The notes beneath the pieces were generated by a model. That model ran no database searches, had not been told where the DNA came from, and saw only the letters and a list, made by a program, of their open reading frames with translations. This document shows positions 36,475 through 45,622 of a DNA stretch of 64,000 nt, piece after piece. The DNA lies in NCBI RefSeq assembly GCF_900182705.1, contig NZ_FXTP01000015.1, positions 89,729-153,728 on the forward strand, read 5' to 3'. The position numbers and the translations under genes are program-made. Positions within the stretch are counted from its first letter, which is position 1. Each line of letters opens with the position of its first letter. This stretch comes from Gracilimonas mengyeensis (GTDB lineage: Bacteria > Bacteroidota > Rhodothermia > Balneolales > Balneolaceae).

Positions 36475-37731
36475 CTACTCTAACACCAGCACCTCATGGT
36501 CTCCAAAAGCGCTATAACTTGATGTAATTACTTTTTCGCCCGGTTGCAGGCCTTCTTGAACCTCAAAGTTGTCAGGGTTTTGCCTCCCCAATCGAATTTC
36601 CCTTTTAAAAGCCTGATTTTCGGCTTCATTCAGAACATAAATCCAGTTGCCACCAGTGGTTTGGTAAAAAGCACCGCGCGGTACCTGCAAGGCACTGGCT
36701 GATTCACCCAGTTCAAGACGGATACGTAGCGTTTGTCCCCGGCGCAAATCCCCGGGCATGGTACCGGAAAATTCCATATCTACTTCAAACTGTCCGTTAT
36801 TTATTACGGGAAAAACTTTGGTGATTTTTAGTTGATGCTCTTTTTCCCGATATGAGAAACTCCCCGTAAGTCCGGGAACTATACGCGCAAGATGATATTC
36901 ATCAATGGCTACACGTACTTTATAGTTATCCAGGATATCTACCTGCCCAATGCGTTCGCCGCGTGAAATGGATTGTCCCTGATTGAGCTCGATAGTACTA
37001 AGTTGACCTGAAATGGGAGCAGTTACCGTTAAGTTATCCAGGATGCGTTGTACGGCATTAAGATTTTCATACATCCGGCGCTCCGAATCGTTTAGCTGCT
37101 TTAGCTGGGTAATGGTTTGAATAGAATCTTTTTTGAATGATTCATGGGTCAGACGGTAACGCTTGGCCTGATAAGTATAATTTTGCCGGGTAGTTTCAAA
37201 TTCTTCTTCTGCAATCAGATTCTGATCAATGAGTTTTTTCTGTCTCTCGTACCGGGCTTTCAGGATCTCCATCTGGGCCTTGGCATTAGCAAGCTGCTCC
37301 TGTAGCTGCAGCGTATTTTGTTCCAGATTGAGACGTGAGTTTCGGACATTATTAATCTGGTCATACAATCCTGATGTTTGTTGCATCACCTGCAGTTGTA
37401 AATCTGAATTGGTCATGGTGAGGATGGTATCTCCTTCTTCAACGATAGCGCCTGACTCCAGATAAACCTGTTGTACCACTCCGCCTTCAATGGCATCTAA
37501 ATAAGTGGTTTCAATAGGTTGTACAATGCCGTTTACCTGAATAAAATCCTGGAAAGCATCTTCCCGGACTTCAGAAATGATTAGCTGGTCCTGAGAAACT
37601 TTAAGGGAAGAGCGTCCATCCATAAACAAGAAAGCATAAGTACTCAGGCTCAGCAGGCCAATTATCGCAATAGCAATAACAAGATTTTTTAACGTCCACC
37701 TATTCTTTTCAATTTTGCGATCCATTCCCAT
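36475..37731 (-). CDS. HlyD-family periplasmic adaptor of an efflux system
   Basis: A 418-residue membrane fusion protein. One N-terminal transmembrane helix ('LVIAIAIIGLLSLSTYAFLF') is followed by the lipoyl/barrel-sandwich halves ('VSQDQLIISEVREDAFQDF...', 'VYLESGAIVEEGDTILTM' and later 'LTVTAPISGQLSTIEL', 'GQSISRGERIGQV') flanking a long coiled coil at about residues 100-220. A beta-barrel and the membrane-proximal domain make up the C-terminus. Starts at ATG 37731 or 37725; a TTG at 37743 is less likely. It is upstream of the ABC ATPase and presumably links its permease to an outer membrane channel. Confidence 0.87.
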   Translation of the reverse strand: MGMDRKIEKNRWTLKNLVIAIAIIGLLSLSTYAFLFMDGRSSLKVSQDQLIISEVREDAFQDFIQVNGIVQPIETTYLDAIEGGVVQQVYLESGAIVEEGDTILTMTNSDLQLQVMQQTSGLYDQINNVRNSRLNLEQNTLQLQEQLANAKAQMEILKARYERQKKLIDQNLIAEEEFETTRQNYTYQAKRYRLTHESFKKDSIQTITQLKQLNDSERRMYENLNAVQRILDNLTVTAPISGQLSTIELNQGQSISRGERIGQVDILDNYKVRVAIDEYHLARIVPGLTGSFSYREKEHQLKITKVFPVINNGQFEVDMEFSGTMPGDLRRGQTLRIRLELGESASALQVPRGAFYQTTGGNWIYVLNEAENQAFKREIRLGRQNPDNFEVQEGLQPGEKVITSSYSAFGDHEVLVLE

Positions 37732-37969
37732 AAATAACTGCAAGTAGTTTGTTTCTATGTAGTAGCCAACAGATTCACTACTTCTGCGGGTGCGCTGAAT
37801 TTTGTGGGTCTAAAGTAAGCTTACCGTACTTAAAAGTGAAATAAAGCTTAACTATTACCATTAGCTTCTTAGGTATAATAGAAGAGAGACTGCCTGCGGT
37901 AATGTTACAGTTAGATTTAGTTAATCTTTTGAGCCAGGATTCGAACTTCCATTGCGGGGACATTCTGTC

Positions 37970-38743
37970 TCAAAACTTTATGGAAAGATTTAATATTGCA
38001 GCTTTTGAGCTTATGACGGGAGTGAAAGAAAATCCTCGTTGCCCTGTTTCCATTTTGTGTTTCTTAGCAAGATGATATCCCCAGAAAGTTCCGATGAGAG
38101 CCCCCGCGCCAACATCTGTGAACCAGTGTTTTCCATAAGAAATTCTGGCAAGGGCAGTACCTACCGGAATAATATACAAGCTATAGGTTAACGGACCGGG
38201 GTAATAGACTACCCAAGGGGTTAAATAAGCAAAGGCGGAGGCCGTGTGTCCAGAGGGAAAGGAGGTATGATTGGTTTCAAAAAAATCAAAATCCCTGACG
38301 CCTTCTTTTTCATAAGGCCGGGCTCGGGAGGCAATGAATTTTGTGGTATTAACCATGACGGTTGTATAGATAAGCGATTGAAAAGAGGTAAATGCCGCAT
38401 CCTGAAATTTGTAATTATTTCCGGTTAACGAGGTCCCAAACATTCCTAGTGATAATGGCAGCAGTAAGGCACGTTCACCTGCAACATTTGTTATGCTTAG
38501 AAACGGCGACTCTTTTAAACGCTGTTGAAACAAGTCACTGGTTGGACGATCCATGCCATGCAACATACTTAGGTTGAAGGCTACAGCGCTGAAATTCAGC
38601 AGATCGTAGCTGTCTAAGTTGCGTGCAAAGCTAACCGGGTCGTTAACAAACCACTTACTAAATCGTTTCGGGGAAGTATAATCCTGGGCGTAAGTGGAGC
38701 TGCCCATTAAAAGGATTGAAATAAAAACTAAAAACCTTGCCAT
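37970..38743 (-). CDS. PAP2-family phosphatase, exported
   Basis: A 257-residue type 2 phosphatidic-acid phosphatase-like protein, with a signal peptide ending ...GSSTYAQ. The three PAP2 motifs are present: 'KFIASRARPY' (KxxxxxxRP), 'SFPSGHTAS' (PSGH), and 'ARISYGKHWFTDVGAGALIG' (R-x5-H-x3-D). Substrates could be undecaprenyl diphosphate or lipid phosphates. It is exported to the periplasm or anchored by the predicted hydrophobic helices around residues 85-130 and 160-215. It follows the HlyD gene upstream on the same strand with a 238-bp gap. Confidence 0.9.
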   Translation of the reverse strand: MARFLVFISILLMGSSTYAQDYTSPKRFSKWFVNDPVSFARNLDSYDLLNFSAVAFNLSMLHGMDRPTSDLFQQRLKESPFLSITNVAGERALLLPLSLGMFGTSLTGNNYKFQDAAFTSFQSLIYTTVMVNTTKFIASRARPYEKEGVRDFDFFETNHTSFPSGHTASAFAYLTPWVVYYPGPLTYSLYIIPVGTALARISYGKHWFTDVGAGALIGTFWGYHLAKKHKMETGQRGFSFTPVISSKAAILNLSIKF

Positions 38744-39140
38744 TTATGTACTAATCTGATTGCCTGACAAATAGTAATTAAAAAACACAAAAAAGCCTAT
38801 AGGCAAACTTCTAATAACATATTTTGTTTTTTGTGGGTCGGTGAGAACAGACAATTATTCAATTATAACACACCAAATCATTCACTTCTCAAACTATACA
38901 TTGGGTTGGCTGTGGCTGCCCGGATGGCTTGCCAACTCTTGTGATCTGTTCAAGTTGTACTTGAAAAGTAACAGTAAAAAAATTCGCTTCCCGTTAGGAC
39001 CAACAAAAACACTGATCAAATAATGATACAAGGCTAAGCCTTGTAAGACTTATACTTTTGAGGTATTACCTCAAAAGATCCGGGGAGGTACATTCTTAAA
39101 AGCTCTGGGAATCCAAGTTTCAGTAAAGGCAAAACACTTG
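38744..39140. other. gene-free spacer with two perfect palindromes
   Basis: No convincing ORF; the small open frames do not look like protein. Two inverted repeats stand out: ACAAGGCT/AGCCTTGT around a single A (39028-39044), and TTTTGAGGTA/TACCTCAAAA around a single T (39056-39076). A candidate promoter region for the PAP2 gene must lie at its left end. Confidence 0.5.
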
Positions 39141-39845
39141 TTAAATCTCCCCCTTCAAGTACTTTTGCCTTAAAGGCTCGTCAAACTTTTCAATGGCATA
39201 GCGCAGCATTGTTCGGGGCATGTTCTGGTAATGTTTTTTCAGGAATGCTTCCTCAGTATCTAAGTCACGGTTGCCGATTTCACGCAGCATCCAGCCTACG
39301 GCTTTGTGGATGAGGTCATGTCCATCATTTAATAGTATCTCTGCAATGGCCAAGGCATCATCAAAATCTTTTTGTTTGATGAAGTGGTAGCAGGTAATCA
39401 TGGCAATGCGTTTTTTCCAGAGGTCATCGGTTTGGGCAAAGTCATAGAGTAATCGGCGATCCTTATCCTGCAGCCTGCGTCCAAGTATTTGATGGCAGGA
39501 ACTATCCACCAAATCCCAGTTGTTGATACCAGAGAGATTATCCAGGTAACAATCCACAACTTCTTTGAGAGTATTTTCATCACCTTTCTCAACTTTGTAC
39601 ACCAACAGATAAGCCGCGGTTAGCCGGACCTCGTGATAGGAGTGCTGTAAAAGGATAGCAACTTCATCTGTAGGCAATGCCCGGTATTTCTTAGCAATCT
39701 TTCGTTGCTCAGGTACATTTATTCCCAGAAACCGGTCGCCTTCACCATACTCGCCCGGACCGGTTTTGAAGAATCGTTGGGAGTGTTTTGCTTTTTCAGG
39801 ATTGGCTTTGGCTTTAAGATCGGTGATTACTTGCTGGGCAATCAT
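39141..39845 (-). CDS. DNA alkylation repair protein, AlkD-like
   Basis: A 234-residue all-helical HEAT-repeat protein resembling AlkD, the DNA glycosylase that removes N3- and N7-alkylpurines. 'GINNWDLVDSS' gives Trp110 and Asp114, the positions of the catalytic Trp and Asp in AlkD (W109/D113 of the Bacillus enzyme). 'KRIAMITCYHFIKQKDF' and 'HDLIHKAVGWMLREIG' are the conserved later helices. The start MIAQQVITDLK at 39845 is preferred over the upstream MYLLTLSHSL. It is divergent from the GH9 gene. Confidence 0.82.
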   Translation of the reverse strand: MIAQQVITDLKAKANPEKAKHSQRFFKTGPGEYGEGDRFLGINVPEQRKIAKKYRALPTDEVAILLQHSYHEVRLTAAYLLVYKVEKGDENTLKEVVDCYLDNLSGINNWDLVDSSCHQILGRRLQDKDRRLLYDFAQTDDLWKKRIAMITCYHFIKQKDFDDALAIAEILLNDGHDLIHKAVGWMLREIGNRDLDTEEAFLKKHYQNMPRTMLRYAIEKFDEPLRQKYLKGEI

Positions 39846-40066
39846 AAGGCTATGAGATAAGGTTAGGAGGTACACTAGTGAGAAAAATTACATTAATATT
39901 TGCGGAATATAGCCGACAAAAACAACCAGTGTTATCATTAGAAGTGAAATATTTTTTGAACGTCCGTACAGAATTAATCAATTCAATGGAATTAAAGCCG
40001 AATATTCTACATATTCGAGAAAGATTTATGAGCAGCCAATGCCTTCATCCCCAAATCAGCCTATAC

Positions 40067-42715
40067 ATGAGTATTAATAAAGCCATAATGATAGCGCTTT
40101 TGCTATCAATCATTGTTGTCCCAAACCTTTTTGCACAATCCGCAAATCTCACCCCGAAATCGAATCAAATCGGATACTATCCTGAGTCGGATAAAATTGC
40201 CATTGTTCCTGAAAATGAAGCTTCAAAATTTCACCTGAGGGACGTTGAAACCGGGGGCGTAGTTTACTGGGGCGTGTTAGGGGCATCAGAAGAGTATAGC
40301 TTGAGTGGAGAAACGGTGAAAGTGGCTGATTTCTCGGATTTTGAAACACCCGGAAGCTACAGTTTGTGGGTTGATGGCGGCAGCCGATCTTATGAATTTG
40401 AAATCAAGAACGGGGTGTATGAAGAGCTTTCGAAAGGGCTAACAAAAGCCTTGTACTATAACCGGGCATCTGTTCCATTGTTACAAACATATGCAGGCAA
40501 GTGGGCGCGTCAGGCTGGCCACCCAGATGATGAAGTGATCATCCATCCATCTGCGGCATCTGAGGGACGTCCTGCCAATTCCACTATCTCTTCCCCCGGC
40601 GGCTGGTATGATGCGGGTGACTTTAACAAATATGTAGTGCCCATTTCGTCCAGCATCAGCCACATGTTGCTGGCTTATGAACAGTTCCCGGATTACTTCG
40701 AAACACAAACGCTGAATATCCCGGAGAGCTCCAATACCATGCCGGATGTATTGGATGAGGCTTTATTCGCGCTGCGATGGTTGCTCACTATGCAAGATCC
40801 CGGTGACGGCGGTGTATACCACAAATTGACGCATGCTGGTTTCCAGGGTAATGTGATGCCGCACCAGGCCACGGCCCCTCGTTATGTGGTTCAAAAAAGC
40901 ACCCCGGCTACGCTTGATTTCGCCGCGGTGATGGCACAGGCAGCCCGCGTGTATGAACCCATGCTGCCTGAGTTTGCCGATTCTGCCCTGACCGCTGCTG
41001 AAGATGCCTGGCAGTGGGCACAAGAAAAACCAGAAGTGGCGTATAAGCAAGGTAGTACAGATAATCCTGCACCAGGTACTATTAATTATGAATTTGACCC
41101 GGATATTTCGACCGGTGAGTATGGAGGCAGCGATTTTTCGGATGAACGTTTCTGGGCTACTTCAGAGCTATACATCACTACCGGTGAGGATTCCTATTAT
41201 GATGCCGGTGGCTGGAGCAATACCGGGGTTTCGGGCTGGGGAAATGTGCAAGCCTTGGGTTTGTTTTCTCTGCTTCAAAACCGAACCAACTTAACAGCCG
41301 TTGCCCAAAGTGATACGGCCGCAATGAAACAAGCTTTAGTAAGTGCGTTTGACTGGTATGTGGGAGCAGGTGAAAATTCTCCTTATCGGTCTCCATTTGG
41401 GATTGAAAGCTGGCAGTTTAGCTGGGGATCCAATGGTGGAGCAGGGAATATTGGTATGAGCATGCTAATGCTGTATCAAACCACAGGAAATGAGAAATAT
41501 TACGAAGCGGCCATTGATGTGATGGATTACCTGATGGGGAGAAACGCCATAGCCTATAGCTATGTCACAGGGTTCGGCGAGCAGTCGCCCATGCACATTC
41601 ACCACCGGCAATCGGAAGGAGATAATGTAAGGGAACCGGTGCCGGGCTGGGTAGCGGGAGGCGCAAACCCGTACAACCAAAGCCAGGATTGTGGAGAAAG
41701 CGCCTATAATTCAGACCTTCCGGCTTTATCCTATCTGGATGCCTATTGCAGCTATTCTACTAATGAAATTACCACTTACTGGAATTCTCCCTTTATTTAT
41801 ATGACGGCTGCCCTGGAAGCGATGACTTCGGACTATCAATATCAACCCGAAAAAACACTGGCTTTTACTGCGCCATCGGCCGACAGTTTGTACGAACCGG
41901 GTTCCACTATCGATTTGGTATGGAATGCGGAAAATGTGAGTACGGTGAACCTGTCCTACAAAATGTTTGATGACGAAGAGTTTACGGAAATAGCCTCGGG
42001 TATTGATGCTTCGGCTGGAAGTTATACCGGAATAGATATCCCCGAACTCCCCGGTGACTCACTCGTTTTCAGGATACAGGATGCGGAAGATGATACCTTC
42101 GAGGCATGGTCTGCGGTGGTTCGTATTAAACCCGGGCGTACGATTTCTGATGTGACGGTATTGGCTCAGTTCGATTTTTATCCGGACTCAAGGTTGTCCA
42201 TCCGGTGGGAGGCCGTTCAGATTGACTCCATTGATCTGTTGTACCGTTTGGCTTCCCAGGAAGAATACTCAATCATTGCTTCCGGGTTGGATGTGAACCT
42301 CGATTATTATGCCAATTTCTGGGTGCCGGATGCCCCCGGAGATTCCCTGATTGTGCGTGTGCGGGATACGCATGATCATAATATCTATTTTGATACAGAG
42401 CCTCAGCTGATTCTGGGAACGGTGAGTAATGAAGGTGAGGATGGTGTTCCTGAAAGCTTTGCGCTCAGCCAAAACTATCCAAATCCCTTTAACCCGGCTA
42501 CGGTGATACACTACCAGCTGGCGAAAAGCGGTCAGGTACAACTGCAGGTTTTTGATGTAAGTGGACGTAAGATCGCGGATTTGGTGAATGAGCATAAAAC
42601 AGCCGGCAACTATTCGGTTCAGTTTGACGCCTCACATTTATCCACCGGAGTGTATTTCTACCGACTTACCGCTGGTGACTTCTCATCAACCCAAAAAATG
42701 TTGCTAATTAAGTAG
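40067..42715 (+). CDS. secreted GH9 cellulase with sorting domain
   Basis: An 882-residue endoglucanase-type enzyme for cellulose or related beta-1,4-glucans. Order: signal peptide (ending NLFAQ), an Ig-like N-terminal domain starting 'NQIGYYPESDKIAIVPENEA' as in CelD, then the (alpha/alpha)6 barrel. It has the catalytic-site Asp pair D182 and D185 in 'YDAGDFNKY', and the general acid E567 in 'TNEITTYWNSP'. 'MHIHHRQSEGD' precedes it. Two Ig-like regions follow (residues ~610-780), then 'NYPNPFNPATVIHYQL' and the sorting module to the end. The frame is open from 39878, but the added 63 residues precede a good signal peptide and are not kept. A paralogue follows after 4 bp. Confidence 0.93.
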   Translation: MSINKAIMIALLLSIIVVPNLFAQSANLTPKSNQIGYYPESDKIAIVPENEASKFHLRDVETGGVVYWGVLGASEEYSLSGETVKVADFSDFETPGSYSLWVDGGSRSYEFEIKNGVYEELSKGLTKALYYNRASVPLLQTYAGKWARQAGHPDDEVIIHPSAASEGRPANSTISSPGGWYDAGDFNKYVVPISSSISHMLLAYEQFPDYFETQTLNIPESSNTMPDVLDEALFALRWLLTMQDPGDGGVYHKLTHAGFQGNVMPHQATAPRYVVQKSTPATLDFAAVMAQAARVYEPMLPEFADSALTAAEDAWQWAQEKPEVAYKQGSTDNPAPGTINYEFDPDISTGEYGGSDFSDERFWATSELYITTGEDSYYDAGGWSNTGVSGWGNVQALGLFSLLQNRTNLTAVAQSDTAAMKQALVSAFDWYVGAGENSPYRSPFGIESWQFSWGSNGGAGNIGMSMLMLYQTTGNEKYYEAAIDVMDYLMGRNAIAYSYVTGFGEQSPMHIHHRQSEGDNVREPVPGWVAGGANPYNQSQDCGESAYNSDLPALSYLDAYCSYSTNEITTYWNSPFIYMTAALEAMTSDYQYQPEKTLAFTAPSADSLYEPGSTIDLVWNAENVSTVNLSYKMFDDEEFTEIASGIDASAGSYTGIDIPELPGDSLVFRIQDAEDDTFEAWSAVVRIKPGRTISDVTVLAQFDFYPDSRLSIRWEAVQIDSIDLLYRLASQEEYSIIASGLDVNLDYYANFWVPDAPGDSLIVRVRDTHDHNIYFDTEPQLILGTVSNEGEDGVPESFALSQNYPNPFNPATVIHYQLAKSGQVQLQVFDVSGRKIADLVNEHKTAGNYSVQFDASHLSTGVYFYRLTAGDFSSTQKMLLIK

Positions 42716-42719
42716 AACC

Positions 42720-44483
42720 ATGCGATACCAAATATTTTTTTTAGTGATAATCGGCGGATGGATCACGCTTACAGCTTGTGATGCTACCACCCAATCGGAG
42801 CCTGATCTAACTCCAAAAGTAAACCAACTAGGTTATTATCCTGAGGCTGAGAAATATGCCATCGTTCCGGATACCGACGCCAATGATTTTGTGATTAAAA
42901 AAGCAGAAGGAGGCTCGGTGGTTTTTGAGGGAGAGCTGGAAGATGCAGGTAGAAATATTCCATCCGGAGAGGAGGTAAAAGTAGCTGATTTCTCAGCCTT
43001 TACCACTCCGGGAAACTATGTAGTTGAAGTGAATGGACAAAGCTCTCCTTCTTTTGAAATCGGAGAAGATGTATTGGCACCGGTGACGGATGGAGTGCTC
43101 AAAGCGTACTATTTTATGCGGGCTTCTACACCGCTGGAGGAAGCCTATGCGGGGAAGTGGGCACGTGCTGCCGGGCATCCGGATACAGCTGTGATGGTAC
43201 ATGCCTCAGCGGCAACGGAAGAGCGACCAGAAGGTACAATTATCTCCTCTCCAAAAGGCTGGTATGATGCCGGCGATTACAACAAATATGTGGTGAATTC
43301 AGGAATCAGTACTTATACGCTGTTGTTTGCGTATGAACAGTTTCCCGATTTTTTTGAAGCACAGGATATCAACATCCCTGAAAGTGATAATGATCTGCCG
43401 GATATACTGGATGAGTCGTTGTGGAACCTTCGCTGGCTGCTGACTATGCAAGATCCAAATGATGGTGGCGTGTATCATAAACTAACAACCGCCAGTTTTG
43501 AGGGCGCGGTGATGCCGGATGAGGCAACCAGTCAGCGATATGTTGTGATGAAAAACACTCCGGCTACACTTGATTTTGCCGCAATGATGGCACAAGTGGC
43601 CCGGGTGTATGAACCCTTTTTGCCAGAATTTGCTGATTCTGCACTGGCGGCAGCCAAAGAAGCGTGGCAATGGGCTGAAGAAAACCCGGATGTAATGTAT
43701 CGTCAATGGGATATGAATGAAGAATACGAACCGGATGTGGTAACCGGCGCTTACGGCGACCGGGATGTTTCAGACGAACGCTTTTGGGCGGGAGCTGAAT
43801 TGTTTATCACTACCGGTGACACGCAGTATTACAATCCCGATGGCTGGAAGGAGGCCGATATCAACATACCGTCGTGGGGTGGAGTTCGGGCGCTTGGCTT
43901 GTATTCGCTGGTGCATCACCGTGAATCATTACCGGAGATATCAGGGGAAGACAAAGAAGCTTTGGTGGAAACCTTGTTAGAATTAGTTGATGAGCGGGTA
44001 GAAGAGGGCGAAACGGCTCCTTACCGGTCACCCTTTGGATATGAAAATGAGGATTTCTTTTGGGGCTCCAACGGTCATGCCGGTAATGTGGGCATGGCCA
44101 TTTTGCAAGCCTATCAGCTAACTGGAGACGAACAATATTATGAATCTGCGTTGCGCGTGGCAGATTATTTATTAGGATTGAATCCCACCGGTTACAGCTA
44201 CATCACCGGTTTTGGAGATAAGCCTGTGATGAATATTCACCATCGCCCTTCAGAGGCAGATGGCATTGAAGACCCGGTGCCCGGATTGGTTTCCGGCGGC
44301 CCAAACCCCAATAATATGAACCAGGATTGCGGGGAGGAAGCCTATCCCAATCACTATCCCGCAATGGCTTTTATAGACGACTGGTGCAGCTATTCCACCA
44401 ATGAAATTACCATCAACTGGAACGCCCCGGTAGTATACCTATTCAGCGGTTTAGAAGCCTTACACCCCAGAAAACCAAACTAA
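42720..44483 (+). CDS. GH9 cellulase, lipoprotein form
   Basis: A 587-residue paralogue of the preceding gene and probably co-translated with it. It has a lipoprotein signal ending 'TLTAC' instead of a plain signal peptide and no C-terminal sorting module, so it should be anchored to the outer membrane. The Ig-like domain and (alpha/alpha)6 barrel are well conserved with its neighbour ('WYDAGDYNKYVVN', D183 and D186; 'TNEITINWNAP', E562; 'MNIHHRPSEAD'). The pair suggests one released and one cell-bound enzyme. A heptamer array starts at its stop codon. Confidence 0.92.
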   Translation: MRYQIFFLVIIGGWITLTACDATTQSEPDLTPKVNQLGYYPEAEKYAIVPDTDANDFVIKKAEGGSVVFEGELEDAGRNIPSGEEVKVADFSAFTTPGNYVVEVNGQSSPSFEIGEDVLAPVTDGVLKAYYFMRASTPLEEAYAGKWARAAGHPDTAVMVHASAATEERPEGTIISSPKGWYDAGDYNKYVVNSGISTYTLLFAYEQFPDFFEAQDINIPESDNDLPDILDESLWNLRWLLTMQDPNDGGVYHKLTTASFEGAVMPDEATSQRYVVMKNTPATLDFAAMMAQVARVYEPFLPEFADSALAAAKEAWQWAEENPDVMYRQWDMNEEYEPDVVTGAYGDRDVSDERFWAGAELFITTGDTQYYNPDGWKEADINIPSWGGVRALGLYSLVHHRESLPEISGEDKEALVETLLELVDERVEEGETAPYRSPFGYENEDFFWGSNGHAGNVGMAILQAYQLTGDEQYYESALRVADYLLGLNPTGYSYITGFGDKPVMNIHHRPSEADGIEDPVPGLVSGGPNPNNMNQDCGEEAYPNHYPAMAFIDDWCSYSTNEITINWNAPVVYLFSGLEALHPRKPN

Positions 44484-44529
44484 CACCTAAAACCTAACAC
44501 CTCACACCTAAAAACTAACACCTAAAACC
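44481..44529 (+). repeat. seven tandem heptamers at the GH9 stop codon
   Basis: Exactly seven 7-mers: TAACACC, TAAAACC, TAACACC, TCACACC, TAAAAAC, TAACACC, TAAAACC. The first three bases are the TAA stop codon of the GH9 gene. Unlike other arrays in this window, it is not an inverted pair. Confidence 0.75.
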
Positions 44530-44958
44530 TCAAAGTCTCCATTCTTCCGGATCAAACCACCAATAGCCTTCCCTGGCATAGTTCGGTCTGGTAAGAAATT
44601 CCCTTAAGTCTTTGTCTTTCAGATGGGGATTTTCAGCCAGAGCCTGGCGAAACTCATGCCATAGTTCCTGGTGCTCATCTAAAGAGGGGCCACTGAGCAT
44701 GAGCTGATAAAAATCGTTTTCGAGAGCATTGCGAGAGCGACCTGGTTTCCAGGTTTGAGCTTCAAAAATGGCGTTATTCAGAATCCGAAGTGCAGATGAC
44801 GTCATAATGGATAAATCTCGTAAATACATTCCCAACGCGTTCAGCGCTAAGGCATTGACTGATTGCTGTCGGCTAATATGATGAGGAATCCGGTAAAAGG
44901 AAAGGAAAAGAATGATGAACAGCCAACAAAGAACATCGAACCTTGAAAGGTATAACAT
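44530..44958 (-). CDS. hypothetical protein, 142 residues
   Basis: I do not recognise this protein. The first ~25 residues from ATG 44958 are hydrophobic (LCWLFIILFLSFY). The rest is soluble, with 'ALENDFYQLMLSGPSLDEHQELWHEFRQALAENP' and a C-terminus 'NYAREGYWWFDPEEWRL'. An internal Met at 44805 (MTSSALRIL) would give a 91-residue soluble protein; that shorter form is possible because the front part is low in codon regularity. It lies 13 bp downstream of the OsmC gene on the same strand. Confidence 0.45.
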   Translation of the reverse strand: MLYLSRFDVLCWLFIILFLSFYRIPHHISRQQSVNALALNALGMYLRDLSIMTSSALRILNNAIFEAQTWKPGRSRNALENDFYQLMLSGPSLDEHQELWHEFRQALAENPHLKDKDLREFLTRPNYAREGYWWFDPEEWRL

Positions 44959-44970
44959 TTCGATTTTTGG

Positions 44971-45417
44971 TTAGTGTTCTTTGCTCAGCATGCTTTCTAT
45001 GGTGATATCGCTTTGCAGTGTGCGGTGCACCGGGCACTTTTTAGAGATATCCAGCAGCTTTTCACGTTGTTCATCTGTAAGGTCCCCTTTGATGATTAAT
45101 TCTTTTTCAATCACATCAATTTTACTTTCCGGATCTTCACAATTGGCGCAGTCTTCCGCATGTCTTTTATTGTGGCGAAGTTCCAGGAAGATGTCTCCGA
45201 GTTTCCATTCTTTGCGTTTGGCATACATTTTTATCGTCATAAGTGTGCAGGACCCGAGGCCCATGAGCAGGTAATCGTAGGGATCGGGGCCCTGGTCTGT
45301 TCCGCCTTCCACATTTTCCGGTTCATCCGAAATTAATTCATGCTTACCGGCGGTAAGGGTGGTAGTGTATAATTCATCTTTGGGGATATGGATATGTACA
45401 ATCTTTTGCTCGCTCAT
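44971..45417 (-). CDS. OsmC-family protein
   Basis: A 148-residue OsmC/Ohr-superfamily protein with the two redox Cys in 'GLGSCTLMTIKMYAKRK' and 'SKKCPVHRTL'. 'GGTDQGPDPYDYLLMGLGSC' is the family core. It belongs to the OsmC/YhfA side rather than Ohr, since the Ohr Arg/Glu signature is missing. Likely role: thiol-dependent peroxide reduction. A Cys cluster 'AEDCANCEDPES' in the loop between strands is unusual and could bind metal. Not linked to the ohr locus. Confidence 0.85.
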   Translation of the reverse strand: MSEQKIVHIHIPKDELYTTTLTAGKHELISDEPENVEGGTDQGPDPYDYLLMGLGSCTLMTIKMYAKRKEWKLGDIFLELRHNKRHAEDCANCEDPESKIDVIEKELIIKGDLTDEQREKLLDISKKCPVHRTLQSDITIESMLSKEH

Positions 45418-45622
45418 AGGGTTTCCGATTTTTAAATATTGAACTCAATGCTTTATACAGCCAACACTGTATTCTTTTAATAAAAGTGATAATGAGTATA
45501 GGAACAGCCTGAATTACTGGTTTTTCATTTAGAATTCATAATTCGCTAACTAATCGTTAACACTCTCGCTAAGCTACGGTAACATATATAGCCTTTTTTG
45601 AGGATAAACAGATCATCAGGCT

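Noticed and set aside
38841..39023. 60-codon frame in the PAP2/AlkD spacer
   Set aside because: No ribosome site, no recognisable protein pattern, and the translation looks like random sequence.
39878..40066. 63-residue N-terminal extension of the first GH9 gene
   Set aside because: The extension places a good signal peptide in the middle of the protein and has no similarity to family N-termini.
44481..44529. CRISPR-like or telomere-like repeat
   Set aside because: Units are seven bases with no spacers and no cas genes are present; the array is a short tandem repeat at a stop codon.
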